Assembly: GCF_900187445.1 (NCBI RefSeq)
Contig: NZ_FYEB01000020.1
Span: forward strand, 28,975 to 92,974
DNA from: Pseudomonas sp. Irchel s3b2
Lineage (GTDB): Bacteria > Pseudomonadota > Gammaproteobacteria > Pseudomonadales > Pseudomonadaceae
Direction: 5' to 3'
DNA: 64,000 nt
The position numbers and the translations under genes were made by a program. The notes beneath the pieces are model-generated. The model saw nothing but the letters and a program-made list of their open reading frames with translations. It was not told the origin of the DNA and searched no databases. Position 1 is the first letter of the stretch; each line of letters opens with the position of its first letter. Positions 43,696-52,255 of the stretch are shown here, one piece after another.

Positions 43696-44121
43696 TCAGG
43701 AAAACTCAATTCCAGATAAGGTCAATCGCGCAAATGGATCCCCAGATCCAAACACCCAACCTTCAGGCATGGTCGTTTTCCAGCCACGTTGTTTATCCAG
43801 CCGATCTTTTTCTTCTTCTGAAATAAGAACAATCGCAAGATGCCTCTCGATCATCTTTTCCACATCTTCGATCATCTTGCCTTCTTGATACATTTTTATG
43901 CTTTGGTCACGGATGAGGACACACGGCACAATGTGCTCTCTATACTTTCCTCCGCTTGATGATTTTCCGCATATCAGCCACTCATCAGGTATTACGTGTT
44001 CAAAAATTCTGGTGCTACCAACCCTACTTTCTTCCCAATGATCACGAAATATTTCCGCAAGTCTTTTTATAGCTCTCTGCTTCTTTTCTGGTTGCGTATG
44101 CTTAGTCATATTAGTTACCAT
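43696..44121 (-). CDS. Hypothetical protein (141 aa), partner of the HNH gene
   Basis: I do not recognise a named family. The protein is soluble and highly charged, with a conserved-looking core (HIVPCVLIRDQSIKMYQEG, then HLAIVLISEEEKDRLDKQRGWKTTMPEGW). It follows the HNH gene on the same strand after 67 bases, so both may be one transcript. ATG at 44121 or 44109 could be the start; neither has a good ribosome site. Possible roles include immunity or accessory function for the endonuclease. Confidence 0.6.
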   Translation of the reverse strand: MVTNMTKHTQPEKKQRAIKRLAEIFRDHWEESRVGSTRIFEHVIPDEWLICGKSSSGGKYREHIVPCVLIRDQSIKMYQEGKMIEDVEKMIERHLAIVLISEEEKDRLDKQRGWKTTMPEGWVFGSGDPFARLTLSGIEFS

Positions 44122-44188
44122 TTTTTGCGTCTAACACACGACTTGTTCATTTTTCTTAATAAGGAGTCGAGCGCAGGCCTATTTTCAT

Positions 44189-45085
44189 TTAGTTATTAAA
44201 AACCACCTTTTTTAACTCGCTAATGCTTGGCATGGGGCTCATTCGGTGAATGATTCGATGACAATTTGAGCAAACTACAGCCAGCTCGCTAAGCTTTGTT
44301 TTAGTATTGCGATCTGACTTGTGCAGAGGGGTGAGGTGGTGGACTTCACAGAATTTTTCACCATGCTCTCCGTATACCTTTTCAAAGTTGAAGCCACAAA
44401 CCTCACAGCACAGTGCACCAGTTGCGGCCAAAACCGCTGCTCTCTTCTTTTTGACGATGGTGCTGTTTCTCTCACGACGAAAATGTGAGACTAGTCGAGG
44501 ATTCCCCTCTGATCCAAACGCTTCCGCATCCACGTCTGGCAGTCTATCGGGCTTGGTGTCTCGTTCAATCAGGAGAAGGACCTTATCGACTAACTCCGCA
44601 CTTTCTGGCTTGTCCGCGTACCAGACATTGCTTTGACCAATACCTCCTTTCACCGCGCGCGGGATCATGAACTCGCGTTCGTAAGCAGGCAGTAACCTAG
44701 CATCGCCAGCAGATGCTGAAATTCGATAGACTTCTATTTCATTTTTTTTGTGGGTTTTTGATGGCTTACTAATCCGCTGGCGCTCGCGATAAACGGTTGC
44801 GTTCTTGTACCAACCGACCACTGCTGTGCCGCCACTATCTGGTCCGGCAGTCCATACAACAGTTACGCCACCTGCATATTCCTCGCCCTTTTTGGCCCCT
44901 AACTTTTCGACACTGATGCGACCGGTAGACTGAACGTATCCATAGACTTTTCCATTTGCATTGGTAAAGTTGCAGACCTCATGCCCAATCGAATCATTAT
45001 TGTACGAGCCGCCTCGCTGGATAGAGTCCCCATCTATGCCGTCGTAGCGTTCCATCCAGCCAATATTGCAGAATATTATCGGCAT
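44189..45085 (-). CDS. HNH endonuclease with an N-terminal recognition-type domain
   Basis: The 298-residue protein ends in an HNH domain: LCCEVCGFNF, CEVHHLTPLHK (the HH pair), LAVVCSNCHRIIHR, the layout of McrA-type nucleases. The first ~110 residues (MPIIFCNIGWMERYDG..., GHEVCNF, VVGWYKNATVYRERQ) form a separate domain common in such HNH proteins and perhaps used to recognise modified bases; that function is inference. Type IV-like restriction of modified phage DNA is a reasonable guess. GC content is lower than in the core genes. Confidence 0.75.
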   Translation of the reverse strand: MPIIFCNIGWMERYDGIDGDSIQRGGSYNNDSIGHEVCNFTNANGKVYGYVQSTGRISVEKLGAKKGEEYAGGVTVVWTAGPDSGGTAVVGWYKNATVYRERQRISKPSKTHKKNEIEVYRISASAGDARLLPAYEREFMIPRAVKGGIGQSNVWYADKPESAELVDKVLLLIERDTKPDRLPDVDAEAFGSEGNPRLVSHFRRERNSTIVKKKRAAVLAATGALCCEVCGFNFEKVYGEHGEKFCEVHHLTPLHKSDRNTKTKLSELAVVCSNCHRIIHRMSPMPSISELKKVVFNN

Positions 45086-45477
45086 AAATTTTCCTTGGTA
45101 TCTAAGTTAGCGCTAATGAGCAGCCCGTGGTGCATGGAACGTCCTGAGAGCCAAAATAGCGGATTTAATCACCGTTTAAGCAGTCTTTGACCATTTTCTT
45201 GGGGAGCTCGACGCATAGTAGTGCGCTGTTTGCAAAGGTACGGCAGTTGTATGCCATAGCGGAAAGTCCCTTTTGCGTGGTGGATCAACCAGCATTGAGA
45301 CTAGCGTAGAGCAGGGAGGAGAAACAATGGGTGAGTCGCCCCGGACTTCCTAGATACTTGATGACCACTTCTGGCCGGTTTCTGCCTGCCGCGACTGAGC
45401 AGTATGGATCGGTTGCAGTCCTTCAGTGCTTGGCTGGCGCACTCGCGCTGAGTGGCATCCGCTGACACACATCAACT

Positions 45478-45565
45478 GCAAACGGCTGGTCAGCGCGAAT
45501 GCAAATGACTGGTCAGTGGCAATGCAATTAGGTGGTCAAGTGAGATGCAATTACGCAGAGCCCAT
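45478..45565 (+). mobile_element. IS21-like terminal fragment, inverted relative to 33126
   Basis: Three consecutive ~22-base units of the form TGGTCAG/A...(A/G)ATGCAA are visible. It aligns with the complement of 33126-33207 over its length. The two fragments bracket the zinc-ribbon to HNH segment of the island in inverted orientation. The flanking 45086-45477 and 45566-45775 contain no credible genes. Confidence 0.65.
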
Positions 45566-45775
45566 GCGAGTGGGAATGCGGAGCCTTCCCGCTCGCGTGG
45601 GCTTGGCCGAGAAAGCCCCAAGAGCGAGGCTTGCAACGGCGACAGTCGCCACTTCTGTCGCCATGCTGCAGGCCAGGTATTACATGGGTTGTCGCCGGTG
45701 TCGCCGCTGTCGCCAAATCAACCATCACTCTATCTGGAGAGTCATCCTCGGTTACCAGCGGCGACCGGTGAGCGC

Positions 45776-47050
45776 TCACCGTATCGGCACGACGTTGTGG
45801 TCCCTGGTTTGATTGATCGCAGATGCCGACAGGTTGCCAGTGGACGCTTTCTGGATGTGCTCACTCCACCAAGCCATCATCGGACGCCGGCGCTCGATGT
45901 AGTCCGCTCGATTGTAAGCGCTTCGGACTTCGTCCTTGTCGACATGCGCCAGCGCGACTTCGATGAGCTCCGGATCCCACCCATGCTCGTTCAGGATGGT
46001 GCTGGCCATGGAGCGCATGCCGTGGCTGACCAAGCGGTCCTGGAAGCCCATGCGTTTCAACGCCATGTTGGCGGTCTGGCTATTGGCGTGGGTGCGCGGA
46101 TTTCTATCTGCCGGGAACACGTATTCCCTGTGACCACTGTGGGGCTTGAGCGCCTCCAGTAACGCGAGTGCCTGTTCGGTCAGCGGGATGGTGTGCGGAC
46201 GACGCTTCTTCATGCGCTCCGGCGGGATGGTCCAGGTGCGTTTGTCGAAGTCGATGTCTGCCCATCGGGTGGTGGCCGCTTCGGCAGGGCGGGTCATGGT
46301 ATGCAGTTGCCATTCGATCAGGCAGCGGGTGATCCGCTTGATGCTGGCATTCGCGATTTCGATCATGAGCTCGGAAAGCTCGTCTGGTCGTAGCGCGGCC
46401 ATGTTCTCTTTCTTGGGCTTCTTGAATACCGCTCGAATACCACTGAGGGGGTTAGAGAAAATCAGCCCGGAGTTTACCCCGTAGGTCATGATCTCGTTGA
46501 GCCGTTGGCTGAGTCGCTTCACTGTCTCGAGACTGCCTTTGGCTTCGATGGGACGAAGGAGCTTGATGACCATCGGGGCGCTGATCTGCGAGAGAGGCGT
46601 CGTTTTCATGTCTGGAAAAACATGCAGCGTTAGCGAGCGCCAAATGTCTTCGGCATATGCTGGCGTCACGGAGTCCTTCTTTAGCTCGAACCAGGCGGTG
46701 GCCACCTTCTCGAAGGTGTGCTCGGTCTCAGCGAGTTTGGCTTGCCTTACCTCATCGCGTTGAGCTTTGGGATCAATGCCCAGAGCGAGCAACTCACGCG
46801 CTTCTGCGGCTTTCTTCCGGGCGTTGGCTAACGAGAGGTCGGGGTATGGACCGAGTGCCATATTGATACGGCTTCTGGTCAACGGTTCGCGGTAATTGAA
46901 ATTCCACATCATCGAGCCGCTGGCGCGTACTCGAAGCTGTAGGCCGTCGCCGTCGCTAAGGACGAAGTCTTTACCAGTTGCCTTGACCGCCTTGAGCTGG
47001 CGATCGGAGAGACGGGTTGCTTGAGTAGGCATGGGAGCTACCTCGGGCAC
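45776..47050 (-). CDS. P4-type tyrosine integrase of the island
   Basis: The 424-residue recombinase has the DUF4102-type N-terminal domain (LSDRQLKAVKATGKDFVLSDGDGLQLRV) and the catalytic set of tyrosine recombinases: Arg in MTRPAEA, HGMR (His, Arg), ALAHVD (His) and Tyr in RADYIERR. It catalyses site-specific insertion at the 3' end of ssrA, which lies 169 bases away; P4-type integrases commonly use tRNA or tmRNA genes. All key residues are present, so the island might still excise. Confidence 0.93.
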   Translation of the reverse strand: MPEVAPMPTQATRLSDRQLKAVKATGKDFVLSDGDGLQLRVRASGSMMWNFNYREPLTRSRINMALGPYPDLSLANARKKAAEARELLALGIDPKAQRDEVRQAKLAETEHTFEKVATAWFELKKDSVTPAYAEDIWRSLTLHVFPDMKTTPLSQISAPMVIKLLRPIEAKGSLETVKRLSQRLNEIMTYGVNSGLIFSNPLSGIRAVFKKPKKENMAALRPDELSELMIEIANASIKRITRCLIEWQLHTMTRPAEAATTRWADIDFDKRTWTIPPERMKKRRPHTIPLTEQALALLEALKPHSGHREYVFPADRNPRTHANSQTANMALKRMGFQDRLVSHGMRSMASTILNEHGWDPELIEVALAHVDKDEVRSAYNRADYIERRRPMMAWWSEHIQKASTGNLSASAINQTRDHNVVPIR

Positions 47051-47056
47051 CGTTTT

Positions 47057-47106
47057 GGTATCCTAAAAATAGCACCGGGTAGCCCGGGATACCACCTGGG
47101 ATACCA
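47057..47106. other. Integrase arm-type repeats at right island border
   Basis: GGTATCC (47057-47063) and two direct GGGATACCA (47086-47094 and 47098-47106, 12-base period) lie in the integrase promoter. They are probable arm-binding sites, mirrored by TTGGAATAC pairs near 29092. They may also let the integrase control its own expression. Confidence 0.5.
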
Positions 47107-47185
47107 AACCGTCTGGAACTCCAAAAACCTCGTTGGCCCCCAGTAGCCCTTAAACCCTTGATTTCACTGGATTTCAGGCACAAAA

Positions 47186-47207
47186 AAAGACGTCCGTGGA
47201 CGTCTTT
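47186..47207 (-). terminator. ssrA terminator
   Basis: AAAGACGTCC-AC-GGACGTCTTT with a U-run on the minus strand (A-run 47182-47185 and stem A's) begins 12 bases after the tmRNA 3' end. It keeps ssrA transcripts out of the island. Confidence 0.85.
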
Positions 47208-47218
47208 AGATGTTGAAG

Positions 47219-47612
47219 TGGTGGAGCCGGGGGGATTTGAACCCCCGTCCGCCAGTACTCCGCTGTCGGTACTACATGCGTAGCCGTGTCTATTAAGTTA
47301 ACCCTCAGCGACCCGACGGGCAGGGTGCTTTGGGCGAGTTGTGTAAGTTTTAGCCGCTTCGTCCACAACGTACTGCACGGCGATTCTGTTCTATATGACA
47401 ATCACTTTGGGTTTACAGACATCCCCTGATGATTGCTGGACCCGAAGGTACCAGGAGGGAAGGGCTAAGGCTGCTTACGCAGCGAGAGCGTATTCCCCGT
47501 AGGTTTCGTCATTGGCAACTATAGAAAGTTGCAACAGTGGATTTACGAGTTCTGTTACCAACTCGGCATGCACCTAAAGTTTCGCAACCGGCGTCGAATC
47601 CTAAACGGCCCC
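47219..47612 (-). ncRNA. ssrA: Transfer-messenger RNA (tmRNA)
   Basis: The ~394-nt RNA starts GGGGCCGTTTAGG and ends ...GGCTCCACCA, which pair in the tRNA-like acceptor; GGTTCAAATCC is the T-loop. The tag reading frame at 47475-47516 encodes ANDETYGEYALAA and a stop, the Pseudomonas-type degradation tag. It rescues stalled ribosomes with SmpB, encoded at 57464. The 3' end is the insertion site of the defence island, and remains intact. Confidence 0.97.
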
Positions 47613-47707
47613 GAGCCTGTTGCTCTGTGAATCAAAGTGAGCAACAAGCACGCGCAGTGTACGCCAACACGGCTCAGAAGGCCAACCCGAAGGTTGTCCA
47701 TCGCAGG

Positions 47708-47974
47708 CTATGGGTTGGCTTGGTTAGCGAGTGACAAACCCTGTGTGGCCTCGGTGACACATTTTTTGTCGTCCCCAGAGGCTTGTGAAGCTTCGGCGCT
47801 GGACAGCAGTCTTTTGATCTCCATTGCGGTGTTTGTGGAGGTCGCTGGCAGTGAAGTCACCTTGTTTTTGAGCTCTTGCAGCTTGCTCGTACACAGGTTG
47901 TTGTCCGCAGCAAATACGGGAGAGGCCAACATTGCAGCAGAAATGAACAGACCAGCTAGTGCGGTACTTTTCAT
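47708..47974 (-). CDS. Small secreted protein of unknown function, paralogue A
   Basis: The 88-residue protein has a clear signal peptide (MKSTALAGLFISAAMLASPVFA, cut after AFA-like site) and a helical, Lys/Thr/Ala-rich mature part with two cysteines (Cys28 and Cys78), which may form a disulfide in the periplasm. The layout repeats in the protein at 48376, with the same signal and the same cysteine pattern. I know such pairs only as Pseudomonas hypothetical proteins. Confidence 0.75.
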   Translation of the reverse strand: MKSTALAGLFISAAMLASPVFAADNNLCTSKLQELKNKVTSLPATSTNTAMEIKRLLSSAEASQASGDDKKCVTEATQGLSLANQANP

Positions 47975-48285
47975 GGATATCTCCTTGAACTGATGATCTC
48001 GGTGCTGCCGTATGAGCGGGCGGCTCGGCCGAGGTCGGAAAATAAGCCACGATTGATGAGGCCTACTTAAAAGACTACGGCGCAGGGCAGTAATTCGGTT
48101 TTGGCAGAAAGGCTATGAAAAAGCTGTTTGATAGAAGCAAAGGGGTACACTTGCCTCTTTTCACTGGTGGCTTCTTACAAGGCCTCGCTCCTATGGACTT
48201 CGCGCCTCTCACGGATTTGCGCAGGGTGTCGAGTTTTTTCACCGCGATGCGGGCGGTGCACGCATGACCAAACTCCAGATGCAAC

Positions 48286-48308
48286 AAAACCCGCATTTGG
48301 CGGGTTTT
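48286..48308. terminator. Hairpin between the two small secreted genes
   Basis: AAAACCCGC-ATTTG-GCGGGTTTT is a perfect 9-bp stem downstream of the gene at 48376 on the minus strand. It is similar to the hairpin at 28983. The remainder of 47975-48375 holds no gene that I can support. Confidence 0.75.
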
Positions 48309-48375
48309 GGTTTGCTTCATATTGGTTGGTACCGGGGGGCCACTAGGTCAACCCGAAGATTGGCCTTGTGCTGGA

Positions 48376-48648
48376 TTACTTCCCGCCTTTGTTCGCGTTC
48401 TTGAGTTGCTGGATAGTTTGTTCGGTCTCGGCTATGCAATCATCAGTCCCTTCCTTGGTGCCTTTTGCCTGATCGGCTTTGGCTTTCGTGACGCTTTCCA
48501 TTACCTGATCAGTCATCTCTGGAGGAGTCTGTGCCTTGGCATTTTCGATGGTTTTCAAGTTGACCGCACAGAGGTCTTCGGCGGCAAACGAGGGAGACGC
48601 CAGCATTGAGGCAGTAACGAACAGACCTAACAGTACAGAACGTTTCAT
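48376..48648 (-). CDS. Small secreted protein of unknown function, paralogue B
   Basis: The 90-residue protein starts at 48648 (AAGGAGATACAC upstream) with a signal peptide (MKRSVLLGLFVTASMLASPSFA) much like that of the neighbour at 47708. The mature part is helical with two cysteines (LCAVNL and DDCIAE) at similar spacing. Tandem duplication followed by divergence is the likely origin. Function unknown. Confidence 0.75.
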   Translation of the reverse strand: MKRSVLLGLFVTASMLASPSFAAEDLCAVNLKTIENAKAQTPPEMTDQVMESVTKAKADQAKGTKEGTDDCIAETEQTIQQLKNANKGGK

Positions 48649-48776
48649 GTGTATCTCCTTGAACTGAGGGTCCAGACATCGCTGGCCATCAGGACGGGCT
48701 GCCAATTTTGGGACGGTCCCACGTTTGCGGGACTTGATCAGTGGACTGCGGCGGTGCGTCAGGGTTCTATTTTTCT

Positions 48777-51587
48777 TCAGTTCGCCCTGGCCTGCGTCAC
48801 TCGATCCACCAGATAGACCAGCCCGTGGTAGTCAATTCCGCCGTGTTGCGTCAGACCAATCTCACAGGTGCGGCTGGTGGAAATCCCCTCACTGCATTGC
48901 TGTACCGCGTCCTTGAGCGTGCGTAACGAATGGGCATTCAATTCTGGGGTGGTGAAGCCCTTGTCACCGGCAAAACCGCAGCAGTGAATGCCTTCCGGAA
49001 CGACCACGTTTTTACTGCATTTGCGCGCAAGATCAATCAACGCCTGGCTCTCGCCAAGATGCTGAGTGCTGCACGTGACATGCACCGCGATCGGCGCCTC
49101 CTGAGGGGTGAAATCGAGACGATCCATCAAGTGAGTGCGGATGAAACGCACCGGGTCGTACAGGTCCAGTCGCACATCGCCCAAGTCCTGAACCAGCCGC
49201 AAAGTGCAGGGGCTGGTGTCGCAATAGATTGGGTCGAGCCCGCCGCGGCTGGCGTGCAGCAGTGCGCCGATCAGTTCCTGGCGCTTGTGTTCGGCCTGTT
49301 CGGCGTAACCCTTCGAGGCGAATGGCTGACCGCAGCAGAGGTTGTCCTGATTGTCCGGAAAAACGACCTGGTAACCGGCCTTTTCCAATAGACCACGGGT
49401 TTTTTCGTACAGCGACATTTGCTCTTTATCGCCCGCTGCCGGGCCCATGACCCGCGACACACAGGCCGCCAGGTACACCACCCGAGGCCGCTCGTCCGAC
49501 ACCGTGGGGCTGAAACGGATGGCTCTTTCCGGCTGTGGCATGGCGTTGGTCCATTGCGGAACCTGGCCCTTGGACAGCCGTGTAAGCGATGCCGAAAGCT
49601 TCGCCAGGCGTGGCGCTCCCAACAGCATCCGCGCACCGTTGGCGACGTGCAGGGTGAAGCGCGCGCCTTGCAACGCGGTGGCGAAATTTCCTTCGATCCA
49701 ATTGGCGGTTTTCGTATGCGTTGCCTTACGGCCACGGAGTTTTTTTACCAGCTCGCCGGTATTGATTCCCACAGGGCAACGTTGTGCACACAGGCCGGTG
49801 GCGGCGCATGTGTCGATCCCTTGGTATTCGTAGGCTTGTTCCAGTTCGGCGGTGTCTGTGCCAGCGCGTTTTTTCGCTTGAATGTCACGCCAGATCACAA
49901 TGCGCTGGCGTGGGCTCAGCGTCAGGCCTTTCGACGGGCACACCGGTTCGCAGAAGCCGCATTCGATGCACTTATCCACAATCTCATCGGCAGCGGGCAA
50001 CGGTTTCAGGTGCTTGAGGTGGATCTGCGGATCGTCGCTGAGCACCACATCCGGGTTGAGAATGCCGTTGGGGTCGAGCAGGCGTTTGAGCTGCCACATC
50101 AACTGGTAAGCATCGCTGCCCCATTCCAGTTCGACGAAGGGCGCCATGTTGCGACCGGTGCCGTGTTCGGCCTTCAGCGAGCCGCCGAATTCAACGGCCA
50201 CCAAGTGCGCCACGTCGTCCATGAACGCTTGGTAGCGTGCAATTTCTTCCGCACTGTTGAAACCTTGAGTGAAGACGAAGTGCAGATTGCCTTCCAGGGC
50301 GTGTCCGAAAAGGATTGCTTCGTCGTAGTGATGTTTGTCGAACAGCTCGATCAAGCGGTTCACGCCGATGGCCAGTTGTTCCACCGGGAAGGTCACGTCT
50401 TCGATGATTACCGTGGTGCCGGTTTTGCGCACCGCGCCGACGGCAGGGAAGGTGTCCTTGCGGATCGCCCAGAGCCGGGCGTTTTCCGCCGGGTCTTCGG
50501 TGAAGTCGACTTGCTTCTCTACCGGGAACCCAGTCAGTGACGCCATGATTTGCGTCAGTTGTTCCTGGAGCAAAGTGGAAGAGGCGGCGCGGGATTCGAT
50601 CAGCAGGGCGCAGGCATTGGTCGACAGTTGTTGTACGAAAGCAGGCATGCCGGGCTTGTCCTGCACCGAGCGCAGGCTGCGACGGTCCAGCAGTTCCACC
50701 GCCGAGACGGGTTGGCTTTTCAGCACGGTGACTGCGTTGCAGCAGGTTTCTACATCCGGGAACACGATCAGCGCCGACGCCTTGTTCGGGTGGTCGATCA
50801 CCGTGTCGTAGGTCACCGCGCTAATGAACCCGAGTGTGCCTTCGGAGCCCACCAGCAAGTGGCTCAAGATATCCACAGGCTCGTCGAAATCCACCAGCGC
50901 ATTGAGTGACAGGCCAGTGGTGTTTTTCAGACGATATTTGTGGCGAATTTTCGCAGCCAGGTCGGCATTGCCGCGGGTCTCGCGGCCCAGCGTTGCCAGA
51001 CGTTCCAGCAACTCGGCATGGCTCTCACGGAAGGTTGTGACACTGGTGGGGTCTTCGGTATCGAGACGGCTGCCATCGGCCAGTACCAGACGAATTCCGG
51101 CCAATGTGTGATAGGTGTTCTGCGCTGTGCCGCAGCACATGCCGCTGGCATTGTTGGCGACGATGCCGCCGATTTTGCAGGCATTGATCGATGCCGGGTC
51201 TGGGCCGATCTTGCGACCGAATGGTGCCAGCCAGGCGTTGGCCTGGGCGCCGATCACGCCCGGTTGCAGACGGATTTGCGTGCCCTGACCTCGGATTTCG
51301 CGACCGTTCCAGTTATCTCCCAGCACGATCAGCACCGAATCGCTGATGGCCTGGCCTGACAGGCTGGTACCGGCGGCGCGGAAGGTCACCGGGACTTTAT
51401 CCCGTTGCGCCAGTTTGAGCAGTGCCACCACTTCGTCTTCGGATTCGACGCGTATCACCAGTTTCGGAATCAACCGGTAGAAACTGGCGTCGGTGCCGAA
51501 CGCCAAGGTCGACAGCGGATCGTCGAATCGTCGCGTTTCAGGGATCAGTTGCTGTGCATCTCGCAGGAAAGCTGCCGGTAGACTCAT
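48777..51587 (-). CDS. dld: FAD/Fe-S D-lactate dehydrogenase-type oxidoreductase
   Basis: The 936-residue protein joins an FAD-binding oxidase half (VTFRAAGTSLSGQAISDSVLI, then DPASINACKIGGIVANNASGM) with a C-terminal ferredoxin and CCG half (CIECGFCEPVCPSKGLTLSPRQR, CAATGLCAQRCPVGIN, NLCCGQPFASKG, IHCCGFAGDKG). Such enzymes oxidise D-lactate (or D-2-hydroxy acids) at the membrane and pass electrons to the quinone pool. It is last in the lactate operon; its ATG overlaps the lutC stop. The upstream open frame (to 51971) overlaps lutC in another frame and is not used. Confidence 0.9.
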   Translation of the reverse strand: MSLPAAFLRDAQQLIPETRRFDDPLSTLAFGTDASFYRLIPKLVIRVESEDEVVALLKLAQRDKVPVTFRAAGTSLSGQAISDSVLIVLGDNWNGREIRGQGTQIRLQPGVIGAQANAWLAPFGRKIGPDPASINACKIGGIVANNASGMCCGTAQNTYHTLAGIRLVLADGSRLDTEDPTSVTTFRESHAELLERLATLGRETRGNADLAAKIRHKYRLKNTTGLSLNALVDFDEPVDILSHLLVGSEGTLGFISAVTYDTVIDHPNKASALIVFPDVETCCNAVTVLKSQPVSAVELLDRRSLRSVQDKPGMPAFVQQLSTNACALLIESRAASSTLLQEQLTQIMASLTGFPVEKQVDFTEDPAENARLWAIRKDTFPAVGAVRKTGTTVIIEDVTFPVEQLAIGVNRLIELFDKHHYDEAILFGHALEGNLHFVFTQGFNSAEEIARYQAFMDDVAHLVAVEFGGSLKAEHGTGRNMAPFVELEWGSDAYQLMWQLKRLLDPNGILNPDVVLSDDPQIHLKHLKPLPAADEIVDKCIECGFCEPVCPSKGLTLSPRQRIVIWRDIQAKKRAGTDTAELEQAYEYQGIDTCAATGLCAQRCPVGINTGELVKKLRGRKATHTKTANWIEGNFATALQGARFTLHVANGARMLLGAPRLAKLSASLTRLSKGQVPQWTNAMPQPERAIRFSPTVSDERPRVVYLAACVSRVMGPAAGDKEQMSLYEKTRGLLEKAGYQVVFPDNQDNLCCGQPFASKGYAEQAEHKRQELIGALLHASRGGLDPIYCDTSPCTLRLVQDLGDVRLDLYDPVRFIRTHLMDRLDFTPQEAPIAVHVTCSTQHLGESQALIDLARKCSKNVVVPEGIHCCGFAGDKGFTTPELNAHSLRTLKDAVQQCSEGISTSRTCEIGLTQHGGIDYHGLVYLVDRVTQARAN

Positions 51588-52255
51588 TGGTCCTCCAAAA
51601 TCAGAACCACCAGGTCTTTCGGGCCGTGAGCGCCGTAAGCCAGTACCTGCTCGATGTCGGCAGTCTTCGACGGACCGGACACCAGCAACGCGTTGGTCGG
51701 CATGCCTTGAGCCCATTCGAACTCCTGCTGCACCTGATAAAAGTTGTCGCGAATTTCGCTTGCCTTGAGCAGGGCGAAATGCACCGGCGGCACCAGGCTC
51801 ATCAGGCGCGGTTCTTCCCGCGTTGGCCAGATAATCAGGCTGCCTGTCGCAGCGATTGCGCCGAGGGTGGTGGTCAGGCTGGCCGGGGTGTCGTTGAACA
51901 ACTCGGCTTTCCATTCCTCGACCGGACGGTCGTAGGCTTTGAGCGCTGGCAGGCCAGGATTTTTCGCCCAATGCTCGGTGATGCGTTGACCGTGAGGTGT
52001 TGTCGGTGCAATCAGCAGGCTCGGCAACTGGCGATCCTGCAGCAGTTGCCCCAGCAATTCGGGCCAGCCATCTCCGGATGTCAGATGAATTTCGGTGTGC
52101 ACCGCTTCCATCAATTTGCGCAGTTGCGGGATGCGCTGCTCAGGCGTGTAGGTGTAGGGCTCTGTCACCAATTCGACATCGAAATTGTCAGCCACCGGCG
52201 TGGTGCCTGTCAGACTGTTGCGCAATTTGCCGAGGATATTTTGCTTGGCGCTCAT
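51584..52255 (-). CDS. lutC: LutC/YkgG-type L-lactate utilisation protein
   Basis: The 223-residue protein is the small LutC subunit of the L-lactate-oxidising LutABC complex (LUD domain; TEPYTYTPEQRIPQL, VSGPSKTADIEQVLAYGAHGPKDLVVLIL at the C-terminus). It overlaps lutB by one base and dld by four, showing tight translational coupling. Confidence 0.92.
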   Translation of the reverse strand: MSAKQNILGKLRNSLTGTTPVADNFDVELVTEPYTYTPEQRIPQLRKLMEAVHTEIHLTSGDGWPELLGQLLQDRQLPSLLIAPTTPHGQRITEHWAKNPGLPALKAYDRPVEEWKAELFNDTPASLTTTLGAIAATGSLIIWPTREEPRLMSLVPPVHFALLKASEIRDNFYQVQQEFEWAQGMPTNALLVSGPSKTADIEQVLAYGAHGPKDLVVLILEDQ

